Part shown: positions 8,719 through 16,343 of the stretch, piece after piece | Layout of the letters: the number at the start of each line of letters is the position of its first letter | How positions within the stretch are numbered: the first letter of the stretch is position 1 | DNA from: Planctomycetales bacterium | GTDB taxonomy: Bacteria > Planctomycetota > Planctomycetia > Planctomycetales > Planctomycetaceae | Assembly (NCBI GenBank): GCA_028285345.1 | Contig: JANQPT010000061.1 | Span: forward strand, 62,001 to 126,000 | Reading direction: 5' to 3' | Length of the DNA: 64,000 bases | Notes under the pieces: generated by a model | Told to the model about the DNA's origin: nothing | What the model saw: only the letters and a program-made list of their open reading frames with translations | The model's database searches: none | Position numbers and translations under genes: made by a program

Positions 8719-9636
8719 GTGATCGATCTCAATGTACAACTCAACCGCCTCAAGCTGGCAAACCCGATTATGGTGGCGTCGGGGACGTTTGGCTATGCGC
8801 GCGAGATGGCCGCGTTTGTGGACTTCCGGGGGTTGGGTGCGATTATTCCGAAGACGATCACCCCACAACCACGTCTGGGAAATCCTCCGTCACGAACCGT
8901 TGAAGTCAGTTCTGGGTTGCTCAACTCGATCGGCCTGGACAATGACGGGCTGGATGCCTTTGTGGCCAAGCATCTGGACTATCTGCTCAGTCTCGAGACG
9001 GCGATCATTGCGAACATTGCAGGAAAGAACACCGACGAGTTTGTACAAATGGCCGAGCGACTCGGTAAATATCCCCAGCTCGCGGGCCTGGAACTGAATA
9101 TTTCCTGCCCCAATGTCAGCGGCGGCGTGGATTTTGGAACCGATCCAGAGCTTGCGGCACAAGTCGTCGCTCGCGTCCGCGACGCGTCTCCCTTGCCGGT
9201 GATCGCCAAGTTGACCCCCAACGTGACCGACATCGTCGAGATCGCGGAGGCGGCGGCTGAGGCGGGTGCCGATGCGGTGTCGTTGGTGAACACGTTTCAA
9301 GGAATGGCCATCGATTGGCGGCGTCGGAAACCAATCTTAGGCAATGTGATCGGAGGCCTCAGCGGGCCGGCAATCAAACCGATGGCGTTGCGGATCGTCT
9401 GGCAGGTCGCTCAGGCGGTCAACGTCCCGATTATCGGCATTGGCGGTATTCAATCTCTCGACGACGTTATGGAGTTCATAGTGGCGGGTGCGACAGCGGT
9501 TCAAATCGGGACGGCGAACTTCTACAATCCTGGGCTGGCCAACAAACTTGTCGATCAGCTTTCCGAGGCACTGCAGGAGCAAGGTTGTCAGTGTGTCGGC
9601 GATTTGGTGGGGACGTTGCAAGTTCCCACGCGTTGA
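8719..9636 (+). CDS. pyrD: Dihydroorotate dehydrogenase, class 1B catalytic subunit
   Basis: The enzyme oxidises dihydroorotate to orotate in pyrimidine synthesis, with FMN. The 305-residue protein has the TIM-barrel motifs ANPIMVASGTFGYA, NSIGLDNDG, LELNISCPNV with the catalytic Cys130 typical of class 1, LTPNV and PIIGIGGI. Cys rather than Ser at the catalytic position and the length point to class 1B, which normally works with an FeS/FAD PyrK subunit; no pyrK is adjacent. The GTG at 8719 starts the conserved region directly. trpS follows 37 bp later. Confidence 0.95.
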   Translation: MIDLNVQLNRLKLANPIMVASGTFGYAREMAAFVDFRGLGAIIPKTITPQPRLGNPPSRTVEVSSGLLNSIGLDNDGLDAFVAKHLDYLLSLETAIIANIAGKNTDEFVQMAERLGKYPQLAGLELNISCPNVSGGVDFGTDPELAAQVVARVRDASPLPVIAKLTPNVTDIVEIAEAAAEAGADAVSLVNTFQGMAIDWRRRKPILGNVIGGLSGPAIKPMALRIVWQVAQAVNVPIIGIGGIQSLDDVMEFIVAGATAVQIGTANFYNPGLANKLVDQLSEALQEQGCQCVGDLVGTLQVPTR

Positions 9637-9673
9637 GACTCTACAACCTCTACCACACCCGAGAGAGGCATTA

Positions 9674-10657
9674 ATGCGCGTTCTTTCCGGAATTCAGCCG
9701 ACGAGTCGGCCTCACTGGGGCAACTACTTCGGTGCGATCGCACAGTACATCGAACTACAGCATCATGAGCAAGCGTTCTATTTCATTGCCGACTTGCATG
9801 CGCTGACCACGATCCGCAACGCGGAACAGCTCCGCGAATACTCCCGCGACGCCGCCCTCGATTTGCTGGCGTTAGGACTCGACCCCGCCCAGGCGACTCT
9901 GTTTCTGCAGTCCGACGTACCGGAAATCACCGAATTGACTTGGCTGCTGATGACGGTCACACAGATGAGCCTGCTGGAGAAATGCCATGCTTACAAGGAC
10001 AAGAAGGCGAAGGGTTTAGCGGCCGATGCGGGGCTGTTTACGTATCCGGTACTCATGGCGGCGGACATTCTGCTCTACGATAGCGACATTGTGCCTGTGG
10101 GAGCAGACCAGATTCAGCATATCGAGGTCACTCGCGATATCGCCCAGAGGTTTAATTCGATCTACGAAACCGAGGCACTCACGCTTCCGACCGGCAAAAC
10201 GCTGGATGCGACGGCCAAGGTCCCCGGTACCGACGGTGAGAAGATGTCCAAGAGTTACGATAACGCGATCGGGGTGTTCGAGGCTCCCAAGCGGATGCGG
10301 AAGAAAATCATGTCGATCAAGACCGACTCGAAGACGGTCGAAGAACCCAAAGACCCCGACAACTGTGCGATTTACGCACTGTATCAGCTGTTCGCTGATA
10401 AAGATCAGCAAGCGGAGCTGGCCGATCGTTACCGCGCCGGCGGAATGGGATATGGAGATGCCAAGCAAGCGTTGTACGAATCAGCGGTGGAGTATTTTGC
10501 CCCCGCGAGGGAGCGGCGTGAAGAGTTGGCGGCGGATCCGGCAACCGTCCAGGACATTTTGCGCGACGGGGCGATCGCCGCCCGACGAAAGGGACAAGAG
10601 GTTCTCGACCGCGTTCGTTCAGCGTGTGGACTTGTCGCTCGGGTCGGCACGGATTGA
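9674..10657 (+). CDS. trpS: Tryptophan--tRNA ligase
   Basis: This class I aminoacyl-tRNA synthetase of 327 residues charges tRNA-Trp. The N-terminus GIQPTSRPHWGNYFGAI carries the HIGH-equivalent (PHWGN), followed by YPVLMAADILLYD, VPVGADQIQH and the KMSKS loop GEKMSKSYDNAI. The ATG at 9674 is the only start that places the Rossmann strand MRVLSGIQPT at the N-terminus; the frame upstream of it overlaps pyrD. Probably co-transcribed with pyrD and the following membrane protein gene. Confidence 0.97.
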   Translation: MRVLSGIQPTSRPHWGNYFGAIAQYIELQHHEQAFYFIADLHALTTIRNAEQLREYSRDAALDLLALGLDPAQATLFLQSDVPEITELTWLLMTVTQMSLLEKCHAYKDKKAKGLAADAGLFTYPVLMAADILLYDSDIVPVGADQIQHIEVTRDIAQRFNSIYETEALTLPTGKTLDATAKVPGTDGEKMSKSYDNAIGVFEAPKRMRKKIMSIKTDSKTVEEPKDPDNCAIYALYQLFADKDQQAELADRYRAGGMGYGDAKQALYESAVEYFAPARERREELAADPATVQDILRDGAIAARRKGQEVLDRVRSACGLVARVGTD

Positions 10658-10671
10658 CGGGTTTGCAGACG

Positions 10672-11529
10672 ATGGCGAACGGCATGAAGTCATCTCGCGA
10701 GTCAGCACTGATAGGCCTCTGGCGGTGGTTGAGCTGGACTGCCGTTAGCGCCCTTGCGTTGGCGGGAATGATGTTGGCCGCAGTGTCTCTTCCTGCGCGG
10801 CTGAAGCTGATTGGATTGTTCAGCCTGGCGCTGGGGCTGACGGCGGGATGGGTCGTGGGCAAAATCGCGCACTGGCGCCGCATTCATCATCCGCGGCGGT
10901 TGTTTCCGGCAGCGACGCTACTCATTGCTGCGGCCTTGGCGGGCATGACGGCAGAATCATTCCGCCAGTGGCAAATCTCCCGCGATGCGGAACTGCAGGC
11001 TGAACTCCGCAAATCGGTGGGGATGCGACTGCTGGGCCCGGACCTGATCGACGATTTTGTCCAAGACCAGGGAACGTTCGAGGACTACCTGGCGCATCGC
11101 TACTCCGCGCTGGTCGATTTGTCGCGCCTGAGTTTCCCGTCGTCGACGCGTCATTTCTGGTGGCTGCTTGGGATTGAAATTGTCGCGGGCAGTCTGGCTG
11201 GAGGTGTCATCTCCTCCCGGATGGTCGTCGGGAAGTTCTGCGAGTCCTGCGGAAGCTGGCACGAGCCGAAGCAATCTCAGGTGGTCGAGCCGATCACTGG
11301 AAATCGCTGCTTGGAGTTGCTGTCGGCGGATCAGTCGGTTTCATTGCCGAACGACGCACACCTTTTGTTAGAGTTTTCGACTTGTCGCCGCGGCCCTGAG
11401 ATTCCGTCCGTCCGGTGCGTACTGGATCGGCCGGGCGAGGCGGCGCGCGTGATCGTGGAGAGTCAGCCGGACCGAGCAACATACGACCAACTTGGTCTGC
11501 TATTGGACGAGCCTATCGGAACCCGATAA
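10672..11529 (+). CDS. Membrane protein with CxxC motif, unknown function
   Basis: The product has 285 residues, with three hydrophobic segments in the first 100 residues (about 12-35, 42-62 and 78-98) and a fourth near 165-185. A C-terminal cytosolic-looking domain of about 100 residues begins with FCESCGSWHE, a CxxC that could bind zinc. I do not recognise the family. The start at 10672 is 14 bp after trpS; a second Met four codons later is an alternative. It is followed by acpS on the same strand. Confidence 0.6.
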   Translation: MANGMKSSRESALIGLWRWLSWTAVSALALAGMMLAAVSLPARLKLIGLFSLALGLTAGWVVGKIAHWRRIHHPRRLFPAATLLIAAALAGMTAESFRQWQISRDAELQAELRKSVGMRLLGPDLIDDFVQDQGTFEDYLAHRYSALVDLSRLSFPSSTRHFWWLLGIEIVAGSLAGGVISSRMVVGKFCESCGSWHEPKQSQVVEPITGNRCLELLSADQSVSLPNDAHLLLEFSTCRRGPEIPSVRCVLDRPGEAARVIVESQPDRATYDQLGLLLDEPIGTR

Positions 11530-11640
11530 GCTGAAAGTAAGGCTCGGCCCCGCTTCTTACTTCGCGGAACTTACGGCGCCCTGCAGAAATTGAATTCCAG
11601 CCGGCGGGCGAGGCCGGCACTTCGACGTGGTTGTTTGACA

Positions 11641-12039
11641 ATGAATATATTGGGCATTGGGACTGATATTATTGAGATCGTGCGGATCGGCCAGATGATC
11701 GAGAAGCACGGCGAGTTGTTCTTGAACCGCGTCTATACTGAGGGAGAAATCACCTATTGCCGGCGTCGCAAGGAGTACTTGCAGCACTATGCCGCCCGGT
11801 GGGCGGCGAAGGAAGCAGTGATGAAGACGCTGGGGACCGGCTGGGTCAAAGGTCTCAGTTGGCGCGATATTGAGGTCAACAACCAGAAGAGTGGGCGGCC
11901 TGATATCGTGATGAGCGGCGGGGCGCAGGAAGTCGCCCAGCAATTGGGGATTAGCCAGGTCTTGGTGACGCTGTCTCACTGTCGCGCCTATGCGACCGCG
12001 ACGGCGATTGCCATCTCGGAAACGGACGCGAAGAGTTAG
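11641..12039 (+). CDS. acpS: Holo-[acyl-carrier-protein] synthase
   Basis: The enzyme transfers phosphopantetheine from CoA to acyl carrier protein. The 132-residue length is typical of the AcpS type. Visible motifs are GIGTDIIEIVRI with the Mg-binding Asp, FLNRVYTEGEITYC, and AARWAAKEAVMKTLGTGW with the second metal-binding Glu. The ATG at 11641 starts exactly at the first beta-strand; upstream in-frame sequence is not conserved. No acyl carrier protein gene is adjacent. Confidence 0.95.
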   Translation: MNILGIGTDIIEIVRIGQMIEKHGELFLNRVYTEGEITYCRRRKEYLQHYAARWAAKEAVMKTLGTGWVKGLSWRDIEVNNQKSGRPDIVMSGGAQEVAQQLGISQVLVTLSHCRAYATATAIAISETDAKS

Positions 12040-12199
12040 CAGCAATCCCGCGTCGAGGCGCGGTTCGCGCGAACATTTTTCACAGGAAATCCCAGTGCCC
12101 GCTTGAATTCCGCGTTGATCCGGCGAGAATGAGTCCATCTCAACGAGTCGATTTGCGGCTGAAGGCTGCCCCTTACCCTGTTGTTGACGGTAAGTCGCT

Positions 12200-13390
12200 G
12201 TGACGAATGCTGTGACCAGTGCAGAAGATTCCGCTCCGGATGTCAACGATGAGCGCAGCGTGGGGTGTGTGGAAACGCAGACGGTCGAGCTCTTTGCCCC
12301 ACCGCATCCGCTGAAGGTCGAAGAGGGAAATGACCTCGGACCGATTCAAGTTGCGTACGAAACATACGGCAATTTGTCGCCAAAGCGCGATAACGCTATC
12401 TTTGTCTGCCACGCCCTGACGGGTGACGCGCACGTCGCCGGTCAGCACGCACCCGACAGCAAGAAACGTGGTTGGTGGGACGATTTGGTCGGACCCGGCA
12501 AGGGATTGGATACCAACAAGTATTTCGTCATCTGTGCGAATGTGCTGGGCGGCTGTCAGGGAACCACCGGTCCCAGCTGCCAGAAGCCGGGGGCGGACCA
12601 GCCGTACGCGCTGGAGTTTCCTTTTGTGACGATCGGCGACATCGTCGAAGTCCACGCCGCGTTGGTACGGCATCTTGGGATTGAGCGGTTGCTGGCGGCG
12701 ATTGGGGGCAGTCTGGGGGGCATGCAGGCACTGGAGTGGGCTGCGCGATTCCCCGAGATGCTGCGAACCGCGATTGTGCTTGCCTCCGGCCCGCGGCTCT
12801 CCGCACAGGGCATCGCCTTCAACGCCGTCGGACGCCGAGCGATCGTCACGGATCCGAATTTTCACGAGGGCAATTTTTACAACCAAGAAAAAGGGCCGCG
12901 GTTCGGACTGGCGCTGGCACGGATGGTGGCCCACATTACGTATCTGTCGGAAGCGTCAATCGAACAGAAATTTGGCCGCCGCCTGCAACACAGCGACCAA
13001 TTCGCCTACGATCTGATGCGGGAGACGGAATTTCAGATCGAGAGTTATCTGCATCACCAGGGAAAACGCTTCGTTGAACGGTTCGATGCTAACAGCTATC
13101 TGTATTTGACCAGGGCGATGGATTACTTCGATCTGGCTCAAGCGTACGGAACGCTGGCCGACGCGTTTTCCAAGACCGACGCCCGATTCTTAGTGGCCTC
13201 GTATACGACCGACTGGCTGTTTCCGATCTCTCAGAGTCGTGAGATTGTCAGCGCGTTGGTCCAGGCGCGAAGGCGAGTGAGCTCGGTGGAATTGGAAAGC
13301 CCCTACGGTCACGATTCGTTTCTGTTGGAAGTCGATCAACTAGAAGAAATGCTGCATCCGTTTCTCGCCGAGGCGTATGAAATGGGATAG
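12200..13390 (+). CDS. metX: Homoserine O-acyltransferase MetX
   Basis: This alpha/beta-hydrolase-fold enzyme of 396 residues acylates homoserine in methionine synthesis. It has the nucleophile elbow GGSLGGMQALEW (Ser171), ALTGDAHVAG, NVLGGCQGTTGP (oxyanion region) and the acid/base residues in YTTDWLFP and YGHDSFLLE. Acetyl- and succinyl-CoA specificity in this family depends on a few residues and cannot be decided by name, so the acyl donor is left open. GTG start at 12200. It pairs with metW 26 bp downstream, the usual arrangement. Confidence 0.93.
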   Translation: MTNAVTSAEDSAPDVNDERSVGCVETQTVELFAPPHPLKVEEGNDLGPIQVAYETYGNLSPKRDNAIFVCHALTGDAHVAGQHAPDSKKRGWWDDLVGPGKGLDTNKYFVICANVLGGCQGTTGPSCQKPGADQPYALEFPFVTIGDIVEVHAALVRHLGIERLLAAIGGSLGGMQALEWAARFPEMLRTAIVLASGPRLSAQGIAFNAVGRRAIVTDPNFHEGNFYNQEKGPRFGLALARMVAHITYLSEASIEQKFGRRLQHSDQFAYDLMRETEFQIESYLHHQGKRFVERFDANSYLYLTRAMDYFDLAQAYGTLADAFSKTDARFLVASYTTDWLFPISQSREIVSALVQARRRVSSVELESPYGHDSFLLEVDQLEEMLHPFLAEAYEMG

Positions 13391-13416
13391 TCGCGCAGCC
13401 GCGATATTGTCGGAGT

Positions 13417-14079
13417 ATGAGACCCTTGAGAAAGGCCAAGTCCAAGCCGATCGAAGAACGGCGTTACAAAATGCCGAACCCGTCCGCTGCGCTGACGGAC
13501 CGGGTGATCATGGAACAGATTGGCCCAGGCAGCCGCGTTCTCGACTTGGGATGCGGTGATGGGCAATTGTTGGCGCAATTGCGAGAAACCAGGCAAGCCG
13601 ACATCTTGGGAGTGGAATTGAGCCGTTCGGCCATGATTAACTGCATGGCGGCCGGTGTTCCGGTGATTCAGGCGGACCTGGACCAGGGTCTCGAGGATTT
13701 TCCCAGCCGGTCATTCGATTTTGCGGTCCTGAGCCAGACGCTGCAACAAGTTAGACATCCGCGGGTCATCTTGGACGAGATGCTGCGTGTGGCGGAACGG
13801 GCACTGGTCGTGGTGCCGAATTTTGGACATTGGCGGGTCCGCTGGCACCAACTTTGGTCGGGCCGCGCACCAGTGTCGAGTTCCGAGCGATACCAATGGT
13901 ATAACACGCCGAACTTACATCTGATGTCGATGTCCGATTTTCGCGATCTCGTGGAAGTGGTTCAGGGAAGGATCGTAAAGGAACTCGCCTTGATCAGCGG
14001 CAAGGCGGTCGAGGGTGCGTGGGCTGCGAATGTCCGCGCCAATAACGCCCTCTACATCTTGGAACGCAACGCGCCGTAA
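13417..14079 (+). CDS. metW: Methionine biosynthesis protein MetW
   Basis: This SAM-dependent methyltransferase-fold protein of 220 residues is characteristically linked to metX. It shows VLDLGCGDGQLL (SAM-binding loop), the acidic LGVELS strand end, DFAVLSQTLQQVRHP, and the late MetW segments FGHWRVRWHQLWSGRAPV and WYNTPNLHLMS. MetW is needed for MetX function in some bacteria; the mechanism is not obvious from sequence. The start at 13417 is 26 bp after metX, so the two form an operon. Confidence 0.93.
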   Translation: MRPLRKAKSKPIEERRYKMPNPSAALTDRVIMEQIGPGSRVLDLGCGDGQLLAQLRETRQADILGVELSRSAMINCMAAGVPVIQADLDQGLEDFPSRSFDFAVLSQTLQQVRHPRVILDEMLRVAERALVVVPNFGHWRVRWHQLWSGRAPVSSSERYQWYNTPNLHLMSMSDFRDLVEVVQGRIVKELALISGKAVEGAWAANVRANNALYILERNAP

Positions 14080-14215
14080 AGCTTCTCTTGTCGCCTTACG
14101 CGGGAAATGCCAGAATGATCGGGAGCGAGGGCGTCTCGCGCGTCCCGATCTGCGGTGTGCGGCGGCTACTCTTGCCGATTCACCGCGACGTTTCTGGAGC
14201 GAATTCCCGAATTTC

Positions 14216-14866
14216 ATGAATGACCTATCAGCCGTCCTCGGCAACCTGTCGGCACTCTCGACGTTTGTAATCGCGATGGCCTGCGCTGTGCACATCGTAT
14301 TCTTCGCGTTGCTGTGGATCTGGTTTCGGCGCGACCTTAAGAAGATCGCTGCCGCTTTGGACGAGTTCACGCGGGGGCTAAAACATCGCAGCTTGTTCGA
14401 TTCGACCAGTCATCTTTCCGATCAAATTGAGGCCTTTCTGGCGGACGTCAATGAGATTCTCCAAGATCCCGCCGGCGAGCAGGATCGGCGGACTTTGGTG
14501 ACGCGGATCAATGTGCTGGATGAACGGCGGCGATACCTGCAGTCGTTGGCGTTTGAAACGTGTTACAACATCTGCCGCACAATGATCGAAGCCTATCCGC
14601 TGGCGGGCGTACTGGGGACGATTTTGGCGATTGGCGCCGCGCTGCAGTCGAGCGGCAGCACGGAGACGGTCGGCGCGATCGTGGGGCGGTTCGGCGACGC
14701 CATTTGGTCGACGTTCGCAGGATTGTCGGCGGGAATCTTGTTGATGTTTATCAACAGCATTCTCGAGACACGTTTCCAGCGGCTGGCCGAGAATCGTGAG
14801 CACGTGCGCGACACGATCGTGCGGGCGAAACGGGAATTGTCGCTCCTGCCGGAGGATTCCGCATGA
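14216..14866 (+). CDS. MotA/TolQ/ExbB proton-channel family protein
   Basis: This inner-membrane protein of 216 residues has an N-terminal span (14-36), a soluble helical loop with the charged EIL...EQDRRTL stretch, then two spans in the family core: YPLAGVLGTILAIGAAL (about 127-144) and GRFGDAIWSTFAGLSAGI (about 158-174). These carry the pore-lining Thr/Ser/Gly pattern of ExbB/TolQ. Such proteins form pentameric channels that turn proton flow into movement of an ExbD-type partner. The ATG at 14216 (NDLSAVLGN) is chosen because the first membrane segment follows at once. Its stop overlaps the next gene (ATGA), so the two are translationally coupled. Confidence 0.85.
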   Translation: MNDLSAVLGNLSALSTFVIAMACAVHIVFFALLWIWFRRDLKKIAAALDEFTRGLKHRSLFDSTSHLSDQIEAFLADVNEILQDPAGEQDRRTLVTRINVLDERRRYLQSLAFETCYNICRTMIEAYPLAGVLGTILAIGAALQSSGSTETVGAIVGRFGDAIWSTFAGLSAGILLMFINSILETRFQRLAENREHVRDTIVRAKRELSLLPEDSA

Positions 14867-15657
14867 GCCTGTCGCGCCGCAAACTGACGTTTCAACTCAC
14901 TCCGCTATTGGATCTGTTGTTGATCGTGATTTTTGCACAGTACATGGAAGTACGGCAGACCGCGGACACGCAGGCGGTGGAAGTGCAGCGCGAATTGGAC
15001 CGGATGAATACCGAGGCGGATCTGGCGCGGCTGCAGTTGCAGGCACGTTTGGAAGTTGCCGTTCAGGAACGCGATCAGTTGCTGACCGACAAGAATCGAC
15101 TCCAATCGGTTCTGGATCGCCGGGAGACGGAACTCGATGAAGAATTGCAGCAGTCGCGGAAAGAAATTCAGGAGTTGGGCGAGATTCTCTCGCGCCTATT
15201 TCGCTTGCCGCGCGCGACCATCGAAAAAGTGTTGGCGGCTCGGACGGAAGCAGAGCGAGCGGAGCTGCGATTGGAGATTGAGGAATTGGCGGGCAGCCGC
15301 GCCGCCGACATGGTCAAACACCTGCGGACCTGGCGGGAATTGCTGAAGCGGTGCGACGTCTGGGACTTGCATATTGGAGACGACAATGCGTCAACGTTAA
15401 CCGCCGCCGGCAAATCGTTCCACTTTCGGGCGGACACCCCTGAGCGTTTTGAGGCCGAGATCTTCGCGCGGTATAAGGCCTTGCCGCAGCCTAAGAGCCT
15501 GGTCGTGTTGTTGGTGTCGTGGTCCGACGCACAGTTTGGAGTCCGCCAAGCCGCGACGACCGGGGTCGTGAGGGCGATCGAGCGGATGCATGACGACAGT
15601 AATCGGCGGACGCGTTTCGAATATGCGATCTTGGGATACAGTCCGCCGCTGCAATGA
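14863..15657 (+). CDS. ExbD/TolR-like protein with periplasmic coiled coil
   Basis: The N-terminus (FQLTPLLDLLLIVIFAQYM) is a single membrane span with Asp17, the position of the essential proton-binding Asp in ExbD, TolR and MotB. A charged helical coiled coil of about 100 residues (30-130) follows, then a globular domain of about 120 residues whose motifs (SLVVLLVSWSDAQFGVRQAATTGVV) do not clearly match the ExbD periplasmic fold. At 264 residues it is much longer than ExbD (about 140). Overlap with the ExbB-like gene supports a joint complex. What it drives is unknown. Confidence 0.75.
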   Translation: MSLSRRKLTFQLTPLLDLLLIVIFAQYMEVRQTADTQAVEVQRELDRMNTEADLARLQLQARLEVAVQERDQLLTDKNRLQSVLDRRETELDEELQQSRKEIQELGEILSRLFRLPRATIEKVLAARTEAERAELRLEIEELAGSRAADMVKHLRTWRELLKRCDVWDLHIGDDNASTLTAAGKSFHFRADTPERFEAEIFARYKALPQPKSLVVLLVSWSDAQFGVRQAATTGVVRAIERMHDDSNRRTRFEYAILGYSPPLQ

Positions 15658-15719
15658 GACGGTTCGAACGCGACTTGTGCCCGATGATGTTCGAGCAGGA
15701 TGATTTCTGGTTAGAACCA

Positions 15720-15795
15720 GTTTCAAAACCCGGTTGCGCCTGTTTGAGATAATTGCATACAAGTGTCGGCGCGACGCGTCAGAGGGTTTTGAAAC
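15720..15795 (-). repeat. 76-bp inverted-repeat element, copy 1
   Basis: Outer arms GTTTCAAAACCC and GGGTTTTGAAAC are exact inverted repeats, extending to 13 bp here. The 52-bp centre (GACGCGTCGCGCCGACACTT and CTCAAACAGGCGCAACC read on the minus strand) matches copies 2, 4 and 5. The flank CTACAAGT next to one arm is shared with copy 5. It ends 21 bp before the start of the next gene. Confidence 0.9.
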
Positions 15796-15816
15796 TACTT
15801 GTAGATTGGGACTCCG

Positions 15817-16281
15817 ATGGCCACTAAGAAAAAAGTCAGCCGAGGTTTGAAAGTCGGTGGCGGACTGATCGTGCTGGGGGTCGTTGCGGGAACGTTCTTG
15901 GCGAAGCTCTTGCCGGAATTTGAAGGAGGCGACGGAGTGCTGCCGGGAGCGAAATCGCAGGCCAAGGTGGAGTCTCAGACAGAGGAAGTTCCCGACCGCG
16001 AGGCGGAAAAGGAGATCACGCTGGGCAGTGATCGCGTCCTACGCATCGCAATCCAGAACCGGAGTTACTGGCTTGATTCGGATGCGAACCGCAATGAATT
16101 GTCGCTGGAACAGGTTGTGCGACTTGCGAAGGAGGCGCCGGGAGACGAAAACGGAATTCGCGTTCATATTCGCCGAGACGAGACCGCACGCGCCAAGGCG
16201 GAAGAGGACCTCCAACAGGCGCTGCTTGACGCGGGCCTGCCTCCGACCGCCGTTGTCGGCTTGGGGCAGGCCCGGCCATGA
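15817..16281 (+). CDS. Single-span protein with ExbD-like periplasmic domain (tentative)
   Basis: The product has 154 residues: a basic start, one membrane span (about 13-32), an acidic linker (40-68) and a C-terminal domain of about 80 residues. The order of segments VLRIAIQNRSYWLD, LSLEQVVRLAKEA, IRVHIRRDETARA and DLQQALLDAGLPPTAVVGLG resembles the strand-helix-strand-helix-strand of ExbD/TolR periplasmic domains. It lacks the Asp in its span. It follows the ExbD-like gene on the same strand across a repeat element and may supply the missing domain; this is inference from gene order and pattern. Confidence 0.55.
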   Translation: MATKKKVSRGLKVGGGLIVLGVVAGTFLAKLLPEFEGGDGVLPGAKSQAKVESQTEEVPDREAEKEITLGSDRVLRIAIQNRSYWLDSDANRNELSLEQVVRLAKEAPGDENGIRVHIRRDETARAKAEEDLQQALLDAGLPPTAVVGLGQARP

Positions 16282-16343
16282 CAGCCGAATGGAATTCGGT
16301 CGTCACTCAAGCGGACGCATGAGCGACCGCCGGCGTCGGGAGC

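Noticed and set aside
14216..16281. ExbB/ExbD-like genes as a Zorya-type defence system
   Set aside because: There is no OmpA-type peptidoglycan-binding domain, no long ZorA tail and no helicase or nuclease gene beside them.
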